A stretch of 64,000 nt of DNA. Origin: Agarivorans gilvus. Its GTDB lineage: Bacteria; Pseudomonadota; Gammaproteobacteria; Enterobacterales; Celerinatantimonadaceae. Each line of letters begins with the position of its first letter. The first letter of the stretch is position 1. Position numbers and translations under genes: made by a program. A model generated the notes under the pieces. It saw only the letters and a program-made list of their open reading frames with translations. It had not been told where the DNA came from and did not search any database. Below are positions 53,044-62,293 of this stretch, one piece after another. The stretch is taken from positions 444,001 to 508,000 of the forward strand of contig NZ_CP013021.1 of the NCBI RefSeq assembly GCF_001420915.1. Reading direction: 5' to 3'.

Positions 53044-53959
53044 TTGCTTAAAGGCTGAACTTCCAAAGTAAGATGATCGATTTTATCAAACTTCTGCAAC
53101 ATTCGCTGGTAATCTTGAAAGCTTTTGTTGGCTTGATCTTGAATCGCTATCGCAGCCGAATAGTTATTCGCACTCACCTTCCAAATATGTAGATCTGTCA
53201 CCTTAGCGGTTTTAGATAAGGCTTGCTTCACAGCTACGCAATAGTCAGCATCGATGCTTTCATCTAATAAAATAGGGCTAGTCTGTTTTAGTAAATTGAA
53301 TGTCCATTTGGCTATCACTGAAGCCCCAACCGCTCCCATGATGGGATCTAACCAAGTCCATCCCTGGTATTTACCAAATAACAAAGCGACGATAGCCAGT
53401 ACCGAGGTAAGCGCGTCAGCTAGCACATGGAAATAAGCCGCTTGCAGATTGTGGTCATGGTGATGATGGGGCTCAGCGGAATGATGCTGATGTTCTGAGT
53501 GATGTGGCTCATGGTGGTGATCATGTAATAACCACATACTCACGCCGTTTACCACAAAGCCGATAATAGCTACCAATATAGCCTGATCAAATTGAATGAG
53601 TTGTGGGTTAAATAGGCGATGCGCAGATTCTACCAACATCACTAATGCGACCAACCCTAGTGCAATAGCGCTGGTATAGCCTCCTAGAACACTAACCTTA
53701 CCTGTTCCAAAAGAAAAACGGTCATTGTTAGCATGCTTCTGGGAATAACGATAAGCAAACAGCGTGATACAAAAAGCCGCAGCATGAGTGCCCATATGCC
53801 AACCATCGGCCAGCAGCGCCATAGAGCCATAGAGCCATAAACCGTGCCGGCGATGATTTCTACAAACATAGCAATAATCGTTATCGCTAAAACCCAAGTA
53901 GTACGCCGCTCTCCTTGATGATTGTGCGAACTGAAATTGTGATGGTGTTCCTTTACCAT
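53040..53959 (-). pseudogene. dmeF: DmeF-type cation diffusion facilitator (Co/Ni/Zn efflux), broken by an 8-bp duplication
   Basis: The N terminus (MVKEHHHNFSSHNHQGERRTTWVLAITIIAMFVEIIAGTVYGSMAL) is in one frame, and the continuation (LADGWHMGTHAAAFCITLFAYRYS... to the end) is in another. The break is a perfect 8-bp tandem duplication; removing one copy joins the frames as GSMALLADGWHMGTH, exactly the DmeF pattern with Asp-x-x-His and His metal sites. A His-rich loop (about 130-150) is also DmeF-like. The rejoined product would be about 303 residues with six helices. As read, the transporter would be truncated unless slippage or recombination restores it. Confidence 0.88.
53821..53836. repeat. 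8-bp tandem duplication (ATAGAGCC twice) in dmeF
   Basis: Two adjacent copies of ATAGAGCC, followed by ATAAACC. The unit is not a multiple of three, so it shifts the dmeF frame. A natural slippage product or a phase switch. Confidence 0.85.
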
Positions 53960-53973
53960 AATCTTAACCTTTT

Positions 53974-54020
53974 AGTTTGATTTTCAAACTATACTAAGGT
54001 TAAATGATTTGATAATCAAA
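53974..54020 (-). promoter_or_regulatory. dmeF-marR promoter with two MarR-type operators
   Basis: Promoter on the minus strand: TTGATT (54014-54019), 17 bp, TAGTAT (53991-53996). Operator 1, AGTTTGA-TTT-TCAAACT, at 53974-53990 covers the start site; operator 2, TTTGAT-A-ATCAAA, at 54008-54020 covers the -35. Both share TTTGATNNTCAAA, the form expected for a MarR dimer. Confidence 0.7.
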
Positions 54021-54073
54021 CTAAATGTTTAGCCCACTTAAGCTTATTCTCGTGGAATCGGCTTAAGTACGTT

Positions 54074-54820
54074 TTAAATGTTGCTCTCCGGCCTGTTTGC
54101 CCTTTTGAATATCTGTTTATTCATGCTGAGGCGTTTAACCGGAAAGCTATCAGGTGGAGCGATAACCCTATTATTGGCGTCTTTGGGAGGGTGTCATATA
54201 AAATCCAGAGATTGATTATAGTTATCCGCCCTAATTAGCATCGATTCGGCAATACTAGGGTATTTAGCTAAGAGATGTTTCATGACTCGAGGGAAACGAG
54301 TAGGAGACATTTTATAGCTGGTGGGGTGCGATAATATTACGGTAATATCTCGAGCCTTCGGCGGTAGGCCTCTCTTGCCGGAGTCGAATCGGCCAATCCC
54401 GTCGGTATAGCAGCCGCCAGAAAAACAAGGCGTTTGTTTGTAAAATCACATTCGATAAAGTGTCTGGTTTTATTTGGTAGTAATCAGCCGTGCCAGTGTC
54501 GACGTTAGTAACGGCGACATAAATGGAATGTTAGAAAACAAACGCTCTTGGCTAAATGGATAACGTACATTGGACTCGTGCCAGAGCCATTTTACGTCGA
54601 TTAAATGGCCACCTTTAATAAATCGAATCGGGTTGTAAAACTGTTTGTCTGTCGTCATTTCGGTGATGATTTGCTAGCTACGCTCAGGTGCATTAGCCAA
54701 ATATCCAACTAAGTATGCCGCACCAGCCGAAACGCCTATGGCAAAGTCAAAAGGTTGAAAGGATGGGTTCATGACGGTGTCCAACACCCCGCTGGCAAAA
54801 ATTCCCCGCAAATTTATCTT
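54074..54820 (-). pseudogene. Patatin-like phospholipase (YjjU type), decayed
   Basis: Fragments read in order on the minus strand match a YjjU-type patatin: LRGIFASGVLDTVMNPSFQP and GVSAGAAYLVGYLANAP (the serine G-x-S-x-G loop, here GVSAG), a TAG, then TDKQFYNPIRFIKGGHLIDVKWLWHES (54658 down), a frameshift, and finally MSPTRFPRVMKHLLAKYPSI, NYNQSLDFI, a TGA and DSFPVKRLSMNKQIFKRANR. The glycine-rich N terminus is missing. Several stops and shifts mean true decay, not one sequencing error. Confidence 0.75.
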
Positions 54821-55123
54821 TAATCAAATTAAGTGAATCGCTTACTAAAGAGAAATGGCTATATACGATACTTTTAACAGTCTTTAACTAGACAAATTCA
54901 TCCTTTGAGTAGGTTTGTCACAAATTAAAGTGATTACTTTGCTTAATTCTAGTTTAGTGGATTTGTCAAACTGTCAGATCTTACAGTGACGCGAATTGAG
55001 CTTAAGTGCTTTAATTTAAATAACTATTCGTTAAAAGCGTTTAGTTCTTGCGTTTCTCAACTAAGGAAGGTTGGATAGCAACGCTCCCGCTCGCCTATGT
55101 TAGTTGATATGTTTTTTTAAGTT

Positions 55124-55150
55124 GCCACTAAGCCCTAGTGGCTTTTTTTT
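55124..55150 (+). terminator. Orphan intrinsic terminator, possible end of a small RNA
   Basis: GCCACTA (55124-55130) pairs with TAGTGGC (55136-55142), loop AGCCC, then T8. No plus-strand gene lies upstream for more than 9 kb. A TTGAGC/AATAAC-like promoter pair spaced 17 bp lies near 54998-55026, so an untranslated RNA of about 110-120 nt is possible. The rest of the 416-bp gap 54821-55236 shows nothing else I can name. Confidence 0.6.
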
Positions 55151-55236
55151 GCCTGTCTTTCGAACCAATGTTTAGTTTATTTATTTAGCCATTTGCTGTA
55201 TAAGCCCGCGTAGCAAGCTATTAGCGAGGTAATCTT

Positions 55237-55569
55237 ATGTCTAAATTTTTCTATAAAGGTCGTATCGAGAAAAAACCCAAACATCAAAGTTTTGGTTTTA
55301 ATACTAAGCGAGAAATTAAACCAGGTACGGCTGAAGCGCCGCTTAGCTTATCGGTTCATACAGAAGAAAAGAAGCAACATCTGTTGGCGGTGGCTCAACA
55401 GGAGAACATTGTTGTTGAAATCACCGTTGACCCTGAGCAAGAAGAACGCTTAAAGCAACTCGACGTTTATTTAAAAAAGCCTGAAACCAAGCGGCAAGTT
55501 AACACCACAAAACGAAATGACCCTTGTCCCTGCGGCAGTGGAAAAAAGTATAAAAAATGTTGTGCTTAG
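55237..55569 (+). CDS. SEC-C motif protein of the PBPRA1643 family
   Basis: 110 residues. A basic N-terminal region (KGRIEKKPKHQSFGFNTKREIKPGT), a small alpha/beta middle part and the C-terminal SEC-C zinc motif DPCPCGSGKKYKKCC. It resembles the small family named after Photobacterium PBPRA1643. Zinc binding is expected; a cellular role is not known. The stop overlaps convergent yaeQ by 4 bp. Confidence 0.85.
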   Translation: MSKFFYKGRIEKKPKHQSFGFNTKREIKPGTAEAPLSLSVHTEEKKQHLLAVAQQENIVVEITVDPEQEERLKQLDVYLKKPETKRQVNTTKRNDPCPCGSGKKYKKCCA

Positions 55570-56096
55570 CTTAAGGCTTGCCAATGAAGCTCTATTTCAT
55601 TGTTACTGGTGGTGACATAAGCAGACTGTTCGGTGATGGTTACTGACATATCCATGGTGCGCTCAACAAAACTCGCTAAGCGGGTAATTTCTTGCCAGTC
55701 AAACTGCCAAAAAATAATGGGAAGTTGTTTGCTTTTGCTTGGTAGCTGCTGCCACCAAGTGCTTGACTTGGCATTAAAGCTATAAACTTTAACCTGTTTA
55801 GCCGAGCGTGCTGCTTTTTTTAATCGTTCTGCTGTGGGTTCGCCCACATCTATCCATAATAAGGTGTCTTGCTCCAACGATTTATGCCAAATATCGGGCT
55901 GTTCTACTTCACTCAAACCTTTGGTAAAGCAAAGCTCAGGATCTGCGTTCAAACAAAATGCCATCACTCTTGCCATCATCCGTTCTAAGGTTTCCGAAGG
56001 ATGTTGAGCAATGGTGAGATTAAGTGTGTCGTAATAATTACGGTTAAGATCAGATAAAGATATCCGCAATTTATAAATAGTAGGTTTAAGCGCCAC
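55566..56096 (-). CDS. yaeQ: YaeQ family protein
   Basis: 176 residues, the family length: MALKPTIYKLRISLSDLNRNYYDTLNLTIAQHPSETLERMMARVMAFCLNA and VEQPDIWHKSLEQDTLLWIDVGEP are the typical YaeQ blocks, related in fold to PD-(D/E)XK nucleases. In E. coli its homologue was found as a suppressor of an rfaH defect; its activity is unclear. Monocistronic, convergent with the SEC-C gene. Confidence 0.9.
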   Translation of the reverse strand: MALKPTIYKLRISLSDLNRNYYDTLNLTIAQHPSETLERMMARVMAFCLNADPELCFTKGLSEVEQPDIWHKSLEQDTLLWIDVGEPTAERLKKAARSAKQVKVYSFNAKSSTWWQQLPSKSKQLPIIFWQFDWQEITRLASFVERTMDMSVTITEQSAYVTTSNNEIELHWQALS

Positions 56097-56225
56097 TGCT
56101 GTGCCTTTATCGGTAGGTTGCCTTAGCTACTGCAGCCAAGTTAAACAACAGTGGAAGAATGCGCTTTTTAGCTAAAAAATTCAATAACTAATCGTTAGGA
56201 GCCCTGTTCAAAAGCAGCGTCTAAA

Positions 56226-57764
56226 TTAGTCCGGGTAATTGTTTCTGATCTCTACAAACTCGTCAAAATTTTCGATTAATATATCAACCAGTTTAGGGTC
56301 AAAATGTTTACCTTTCTGCTCGAGGATAAAGGCCTTAATTTCGTGATTATTCCATGGTTCTTTGTAAGAACGCTTAGAGCCTAGTGCATCAAATACATCG
56401 GTAATGGCCATAATGCGTCCCACTAAGGGAATATCTTCACCGGCCAATTGTCTTGGATATCCGCTACCATCCCATTTTTCGTGATGACATAAGGAAATTT
56501 CTGCGCCAAGTCGAGCAATAATTTTATTTGAACCCGCAAGTAAGTCATGGCCCACCTGAGCGTGCGTTTGCATTACAGTCCACTCTTCAGGGTTCAACTT
56601 GCCAGGCTTGTGTAGGATGGATTCGGGAATGGCAATTTTACCTAAGTCGTGCAAGGGCGCCGCGTGCTTTAAGGCTTCAACATATTCTGTTTCAAAACCT
56701 AATTTTTTGGCCATCAACTCACAGATTAAAGATACCCTTTTTACATGTGAGCCGGTTTCTTTACTACGTTGTTCAATGGCGTCGCCAATAATAAATATCA
56801 GTTCTTTCTGAGTCTCTTGGATCTCTTCCTTAATGGTGAGATTTTCAAAAGTAAGAGCAATGTTAGTGGCAAACACCTCTAACAGCCCTTTTTCAATTTC
56901 ATCGAGCGGCTTTTCGTGTTGTACATACAACAGACTGACACTGCGACTATCGGTGGCATAAAACCCAACATAACAATTTTCGGTAACCAGCGTTTTCTTC
57001 TCTTCTAACGCTTTTTTCAATAACAGTTTTACGTTATCAGGAATTTTGGTGTGGTCGAAGTCATCTTCGTTGTGTTCGTTGGTAACAAAATCACCAGTGG
57101 CAGCTAATACATTGAATGACTGATGTCTCAGCACATCTTCTGTAAGGGTGGTGATATACATCGCCGAGCCTTCAAGCTGAAATAACTCCACTAGTTGTTT
57201 TAGTACTGCAGATCCGAAATGAAACAGTGTTTTACTTTTTAACACCAAAGAGGTGGATTCGATGACTTGCATTAAACCGCGACGATGACGCTCAATAAAC
57301 AAAATATCACGGTATGAACGAATTGCTGAGTAGGTAATCGTTTTTAATTTGGTGGCGGTAAGCTCGGTTTTACTTTTGTAATCGTTGATGTCGTAATCTT
57401 TAATCACCGATTCTTCGGGAGCTTGACCTGGCTGACCTGTACGTAGAATTAAGCGTGTGGCATGGTTTTGTTTGGTTTCTCTAATCCAGCGCACAAGCTC
57501 AAGGCCGGCATGGTCGGTTTCCATTACCACATCAACTAAAGCAATCGCGATGTCGTTGTGTTCATCAAACATTCGTTTTGCTTCATCGGCACTGTAGGCA
57601 GACAAAAACTCTAGCTGATAACCATCAATTTCGACATCGGAGAGAACTAACCGCGTTACCGAGTGAATTTCTGCCTCATCATCAATTACCAAAAGCTTCC
57701 AAGTTGCTTTGGCCACATCTTCCTTGGGTTCCTCGACATCGTCGATGAAAAGAAAGTCACTCAT
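56226..57764 (-). CDS. Response regulator with DUF3369 and HD-GYP domain (c-di-GMP phosphodiesterase)
   Basis: 512 residues. Receiver domain at about 22-145 (VIDDEAE, phospho-Asp in ALVDVVME), a GAF-like DUF3369 region (about 165-310), and HD-GYP at about 325-500 with HDLGK, HHEKWDGSGYP and the metal histidines, so hydrolysis of cyclic di-GMP is expected. Divergent from a diguanylate cyclase gene 176 bp away, an opposing pair. No partner histidine kinase is adjacent. Confidence 0.9.
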   Translation of the reverse strand: MSDFLFIDDVEEPKEDVAKATWKLLVIDDEAEIHSVTRLVLSDVEIDGYQLEFLSAYSADEAKRMFDEHNDIAIALVDVVMETDHAGLELVRWIRETKQNHATRLILRTGQPGQAPEESVIKDYDINDYKSKTELTATKLKTITYSAIRSYRDILFIERHRRGLMQVIESTSLVLKSKTLFHFGSAVLKQLVELFQLEGSAMYITTLTEDVLRHQSFNVLAATGDFVTNEHNEDDFDHTKIPDNVKLLLKKALEEKKTLVTENCYVGFYATDSRSVSLLYVQHEKPLDEIEKGLLEVFATNIALTFENLTIKEEIQETQKELIFIIGDAIEQRSKETGSHVKRVSLICELMAKKLGFETEYVEALKHAAPLHDLGKIAIPESILHKPGKLNPEEWTVMQTHAQVGHDLLAGSNKIIARLGAEISLCHHEKWDGSGYPRQLAGEDIPLVGRIMAITDVFDALGSKRSYKEPWNNHEIKAFILEQKGKHFDPKLVDILIENFDEFVEIRNNYPD

Positions 57765-57940
57765 GCCCTACTCCGTATTCCATAGTTACAATAAAATTAG
57801 ATCAGCAAATCCATAATATCAAAGACTATTATCAAGATAGTGTTGAAAACTTAGAGGCTAAACCATTATTCACTGCTTAGGTGATTCAAAATTGTTAGAT
57901 TGTTCGATAAAATCAACGCAAACTCAATAACTTGAAATTC

Positions 57941-59160
57941 ATGGAAAGTAAACTAACTAGCACCAATATTTGGCCACCAACTATTATTTTGGCCGTAGCT
58001 AGCGCAATGCTTATTTGGTATGCGGAACTGTCCTCTAGCTTAAAAGACATCATTTATTGGATGCCTTACGGCTTGGCAGCAGTAACTGCAATGTTGGCGA
58101 TCCAGTTTAATCGTCGCCAACTTATCGTTGTAGTACTGGTTAATACCTTCAGTTATTGGTTAATTGTTCAATACTTACAGCAACCTTTAGATGTTCCCGA
58201 AGCCAAAATGGCTTTCACTTTGGTTTGCGTGTTTATACCTTGCAACATGGTATTGAACTTGCTGATTAAGGAAAATGGCAGCAAAACGCTACGCGCTTTC
58301 CTACATTATTGGATGTTAATCGTACAAGCGCTAGTTATTACGATCCTAATTAACTATTTATCAGTAGATGCCCAGTCTTTAATTGAAAATTGGTTTGCCC
58401 CTCGCCCATCGACGGTTTAGTGATTAGCAGTAGCGCCTTGGCAATTAGCACCTTGTGCTTAGTTATCGCCTTTGTGCGTTTAGCGCATCGCCCAACCAGC
58501 TTAACCATAGGCCTGTTTTTTAGTTTTGTAGCGAGTATTTTCCCCTTAGCTTTCCTCGACCGCGAGGCGATTTCCTCGGTATTTTTTAGCGCCTCAATGT
58601 TAATTGTGCTCTATAGCGGCTTTAGGGCTTCTCATGAACTGGCCTATCGAGATGAACTAACCGGTTTACTTGGCCGACGGATGTTATTTGAACGCCTTGC
58701 AGGGCTATCCAAAAACTACACTCTAGCAATGGTGGATATCGACCACTTTAAAAAGTTTAACGATACCTATGGTCATGATGTTGGTGATGATGTTTTAGCA
58801 ATGGTGGCCTCTAAATTAGACCAAGTAGAAGGCGGAGGTCAGGTGTTTCGTTATGGTGGAGAAGAATTTACCGTATTGTTTAAAGGCAAGAAACTCGATC
58901 ACGCCATTGCATTTTTAGATGACATTCGTGAGCTCATTGCCGAAACGCCCTTTGCCATTAGGGATAAGAGTAACCGAGAAAAGGCGAGTAAATCGGCGCG
59001 TAAAGAAAACACCAAACCGAAAAATACCGTGCAAATAACTGTTAGCATTGGGGTGGCGGAAAAGTCCAACCAGCACGCGAACGCCGAAGAGGTGATCAAA
59101 GACGCAGATAAAGCCTTATACAAGGCTAAAGATAAAGGCCGAAATATTGTTGTTGGCTAA
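57941..59160 (+). pseudogene. Membrane diguanylate cyclase (GGDEF), frameshifted in the membrane region
   Basis: The first frame, from ATG 57941, encodes about five membrane helices and stops at 58420 (ENWFAPRPSTV). The other frame covers this point (58390 on) and continues with three more helices (GLVISSSALAISTLC...) and a complete GGDEF domain: RDELTGLLGRR, VDIDHFKKFNDTYGHDVGDD, FRYGGEEFTVLF. Adding one base near 58405-58412 gives one protein of about 406 residues with roughly eight helices. No inhibitory RxxD site is seen. It could also be a real null allele. Divergent from the HD-GYP gene. Confidence 0.75.
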
Positions 59161-59168
59161 TTTAAGAT

Positions 59169-59204
59169 AAAAAAACGCCAAGTGAAAATACTTGGCGTTT
59201 TTTT
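59169..59204. terminator. Bidirectional terminator between the GGDEF gene and aspC
   Basis: CGCCAAG (59176-59182) pairs with CTTGGCG (59191-59197), loop TGAAAATA, with A7 on the left and T7 on the right. Confidence 0.9.
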
Positions 59205-59224
59205 ATATTCTGGCTTTGTCTGTT

Positions 59225-60415
59225 TTACACTACTGCAGCAATTGCTGTGCAAAGCGCATCCATGTTGTCTTTAGTCATACCCGCTACGCTGATACGGCCA
59301 GAGCCTACGATGTAAACACCGTGTTTTTCTTTCAACTCTGCCACTTGCTCTTTGCTTAACCCAGAGAACGAGAACATACCGTTTTGACGCTGAATAAAGC
59401 TGTAATCACCGCTAGCGCCTTTGGCCGCTAAAGTTTCAACAAATAAATCACGCATTTCTTTGATGCGATCGCGCATTTCAGCCACTTCTGCAATCCATTG
59501 GGCTTTAAGCTCAGGATTTTGCAAAATGGTGGTTACTACCGCTGCGCCGTGAGCTGGTGGGTTTGAGTAGTTAGCACGAATACCAGCTTTAACTTGACTG
59601 AATGCCGTTGCACCCCGCTCTTTATCTTCAGCAACCAGTGTGAAAGCACCAACGCGTTCGTTGTACAAACCAAAGTTTTTAGAGAAAGAACTGGCAACCA
59701 ATAGCTCTTTAATTTGCTCAGCAAATACACGTAAACCAGCGGCATCTTCTTCCACACCAGTAGCGAAGCCTTGGTAAGCAAAATCAAACAAAGGTAGTAC
59801 TTTTTTGCTGGCGCTTAAAGCTGCTAGGGCTTTCCATTGCTCAAGCGTTGGGTCAATCCCGGTTGGGTTATGACAACAACCATGGAATAACACTAAGTCG
59901 CCTTCTTGCACTTGCTCTAGAGATTTCAACATAGCGTCAAAATCTAGATCTTTGCTGTCTGCGTCATAGTAGTCGTAAGGTTTAACTTCTAAGCCGATGG
60001 CTTTGAAAATATTGCCATGGTTGGCCCAAGTTGGGTTGCTTACCCAAATAGTACGAATACCTAAATGGTTATAAGCGAATTCGGCAGCATTATGCAGAGC
60101 ACCTGTGCCACCTGGAGATTGAGCAGTAAAAGCACGTTGGCTGCTAACGATTTCGCTATCTTCACCAAACAACAACTTTTGTACTTCTTTACCGTAGGCC
60201 GCATTACCTTCAATACTAAGGTAGGATTTAGTGCTTTCGGTTTCTAGAAGGTGTTTCTCTGCAATCTTAACCGTATCTAAAACAGGGGTTTGACCCGCTT
60301 CGTTTTTATAGATACCAACCCCTAGATTAATTTTTTCGGGACGTGAGTCTGCTTTAAAAGCTTCAGTTAATCCTAAAATAGGATCCGCTGGGGCGGCGAT
60401 TACGCGCTCAAACAT
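59225..60415 (-). CDS. aspC: Aromatic/aspartate aminotransferase (AspC/TyrB type)
   Basis: 396 residues, colinear with E. coli AspC. PLP-dependent, converts oxaloacetate and glutamate to aspartate and also aromatic 2-oxo acids. Seen: TAQSPGGTGAL, FHGCCHNPTGIDPTLEQW, FDFAYQGFA, the PLP Lys in SSFSKNFGLYNERVGA and the C-terminal VGSGRISVAGMT with the carboxylate-binding Arg. Monocistronic. Confidence 0.93.
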   Translation of the reverse strand: MFERVIAAPADPILGLTEAFKADSRPEKINLGVGIYKNEAGQTPVLDTVKIAEKHLLETESTKSYLSIEGNAAYGKEVQKLLFGEDSEIVSSQRAFTAQSPGGTGALHNAAEFAYNHLGIRTIWVSNPTWANHGNIFKAIGLEVKPYDYYDADSKDLDFDAMLKSLEQVQEGDLVLFHGCCHNPTGIDPTLEQWKALAALSASKKVLPLFDFAYQGFATGVEEDAAGLRVFAEQIKELLVASSFSKNFGLYNERVGAFTLVAEDKERGATAFSQVKAGIRANYSNPPAHGAAVVTTILQNPELKAQWIAEVAEMRDRIKEMRDLFVETLAAKGASGDYSFIQRQNGMFSFSGLSKEQVAELKEKHGVYIVGSGRISVAGMTKDNMDALCTAIAAVV

Positions 60416-60630
60416 AGTTTCCTCTCTGCTATAAACATTCCTGTATCCAGCGAAGATTACCTCAACTAAACAAGGCTGTCTTTAGTCTCAGAACAAAATA
60501 ACGGGAAAATTTTGATTTTACGCATTAATTTGGTTTAAGCGTTTATTTTTGTTAATTTGACAGCTAGGGATTTCCCCCGAGGAAGTCATTCGATTAAGAT
60601 GCTAACAAGGCTTTTTAGAGAAGTAACTTT

Positions 60631-61407
60631 ATGGAATTAAGTTTAGGTTTTGTTGTAAAAAAATGGTTAGGCTCGCTGCTTATGCCACTCAACATTTGTA
60701 TTCTCCTGTTGTTACTCTCGTTCTACTTTGGCATTACCCGCCGCCCCTATCGAGCAGCGCTTAGCTTGTTCCCAGCCTTAGCGATTTTATTGTTAACCAG
60801 TAATCCATGGTGGGTTAATCAACAGCTACTGAAACAAGAACGCGCCATTCAAGCGCCCACTGAGTTAGTGAATAGCTTCGATTTTGTGGTGGTATTGGGT
60901 GGTGGTCATATTAGCGACCCGGCGTTATCGGCCACCGAACAACTCAGTCGCTCTTCATTTGCGCGAATTACTAAAGGCATCGAGCTAAGCCGAATCAATC
61001 CACAAAGTCGTTTAATCGTTTCTGGTTATGGCGGTAGCGATCCCAACAGCAATGCCGAGTTGATGGAAAAAGTGGCTCGTCAGGCAAATATTCCGCCAGC
61101 CAACATCATTACGATCCCAAAAGCCAAAGACACCGAACAAGAAGCGGCGGTAATTTCTACTTATATTGGCCAGCGCCCTACCGCCTTAGTGACCAGCGCC
61201 ACCCACATGCAACGCGCACTACAACAATTTCAACGTTATTCAAATAATATTAGCCCTGTGCCTACCGATTACCTCGGTAAAGAAATCCAGGGAGAACAAC
61301 GACTTTACGAATTCCTACCGGATTCTCGTTTTATCTACCGCTACGATGCGCTATGGCATGAAAAGTTGGGCATTTGGTGGCAACAAATTCGTGCTTATTT
61401 TTCGTAA
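60631..61407 (+). CDS. elyC: ElyC/SanA/YdcF-type envelope biogenesis factor
   Basis: 258 residues. Two N-terminal membrane helices (about 13-33 and 41-60), then a periplasmic DUF218 domain: FDFVVVLGGGH, RLIVSGYGG, KDTEQEAAVISTYI and TALVTSATHMQRALQQF. In E. coli ElyC supports peptidoglycan synthesis at the undecaprenyl-phosphate step. The domain order matches ElyC more than SanA. Monocistronic, upstream of tpiA. Confidence 0.85.
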   Translation: MELSLGFVVKKWLGSLLMPLNICILLLLLSFYFGITRRPYRAALSLFPALAILLLTSNPWWVNQQLLKQERAIQAPTELVNSFDFVVVLGGGHISDPALSATEQLSRSSFARITKGIELSRINPQSRLIVSGYGGSDPNSNAELMEKVARQANIPPANIITIPKAKDTEQEAAVISTYIGQRPTALVTSATHMQRALQQFQRYSNNISPVPTDYLGKEIQGEQRLYEFLPDSRFIYRYDALWHEKLGIWWQQIRAYFS

Positions 61408-61485
61408 TCGTTTGTTTTAGATCAGCTATAGCCAGTTTTAGCGGAATAATTTTGCTGAAACACTACGTTTTTGTAAGAAATTCAC

Positions 61486-61491
61486 TATAAT
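61486..61491 (+). promoter_or_regulatory. Probable -10 of the tpiA promoter
   Basis: Perfect TATAAT 31 bp before the tpiA start, with a weak -35 at the expected distance (TACGTT). AAGGAGA at 61508-61514 is a strong ribosome site. Confidence 0.5.
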
Positions 61492-61522
61492 CGAGCCAAT
61501 TTATTTAAAGGAGATACGCACA

Positions 61523-62275
61523 ATGAGAACACCTCTTGTAATGGGTAACTGGAAACTAAACGGTACTAAAGATTCAGTTACCGCATTAGTAAACGGCTTA
61601 ATCGAACCTGCTAAAGCAGCTACTGGCGTGCAAACTGCTATTTGCCCACCTGTTGTATTTTTAGGTCAAGTTGAAGCCTTAGTGGGTGATGCTCCTATCG
61701 CTTATGGCGCACAAGATGCAAGTGTTAATACTTCTGGCGCTTTCACCGGTGAAAACTCACCAGTAATGCTTAAAGAATTTGGTTGTACTTACAGCCTAGT
61801 AGGTCACAGCGAGCGTCGTCAGTACCACAACGAAACTGACGAAGTAGTTGCTGCTAAATTTAAAGCTATCCAAGAAAATGGTCTTGTTCCTGTACTATGT
61901 ATTGGTGAAACCTTGGAAGAAAACGAAGCTGGTAAAACCGAAGCTGTAGTTGAAACTCAACTTAAAGCTGTTATCGATCTTTGTGGCGTTGAAGCTTTTG
62001 AAAACGCGGTAATTGCTTACGAGCCAGTTTGGGCTATCGGTACTGGTAAATCAGCGACTTCTGAGCAAGCTCAAGCAGTTCACGCTCACATTCGTGGTTG
62101 GTTAGCTTCACAAAACGCTAGCGTTGCTGAAAAAGTTCAAATTCTTTACGGTGGCAGTGTTAAAGCCGCTACAGCTAAAGAATTGTTCTCTCAAGCTGAC
62201 ATCGATGGTGCCCTAGTAGGCGGCGCATCTTTACTAGCTGACGAGTTTGGCGCGATCATCGCCGCTGCAAACTAA
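61523..62275 (+). CDS. tpiA: Triosephosphate isomerase
   Basis: 250 residues. Interconverts dihydroxyacetone phosphate and glyceraldehyde 3-phosphate. MGNWKLNG with the catalytic Lys, HSERRQYHNE with the catalytic His, AYEPVWAIGTGKSA with the catalytic Glu and flexible loop, YGGSVKA and GALVGGASL are all present. The codon use is highly biased, as expected for an abundant glycolytic enzyme. Monocistronic with a terminator. Confidence 0.97.
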   Translation: MRTPLVMGNWKLNGTKDSVTALVNGLIEPAKAATGVQTAICPPVVFLGQVEALVGDAPIAYGAQDASVNTSGAFTGENSPVMLKEFGCTYSLVGHSERRQYHNETDEVVAAKFKAIQENGLVPVLCIGETLEENEAGKTEAVVETQLKAVIDLCGVEAFENAVIAYEPVWAIGTGKSATSEQAQAVHAHIRGWLASQNASVAEKVQILYGGSVKAATAKELFSQADIDGALVGGASLLADEFGAIIAAAN

Positions 62276-62293
62276 GACGGTTTAAAATAATCA

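Noticed and set aside
53684..53959. Separate 91-residue His-rich protein upstream of a shorter transporter
   Set aside because: Its end is an out-of-frame reading of the transporter; deleting one 8-bp copy joins both into one DmeF.
54470..54658. A 62-residue ORF as an independent gene
   Set aside because: It is one fragment of the decayed patatin gene, with matching fragments before and after in other frames.
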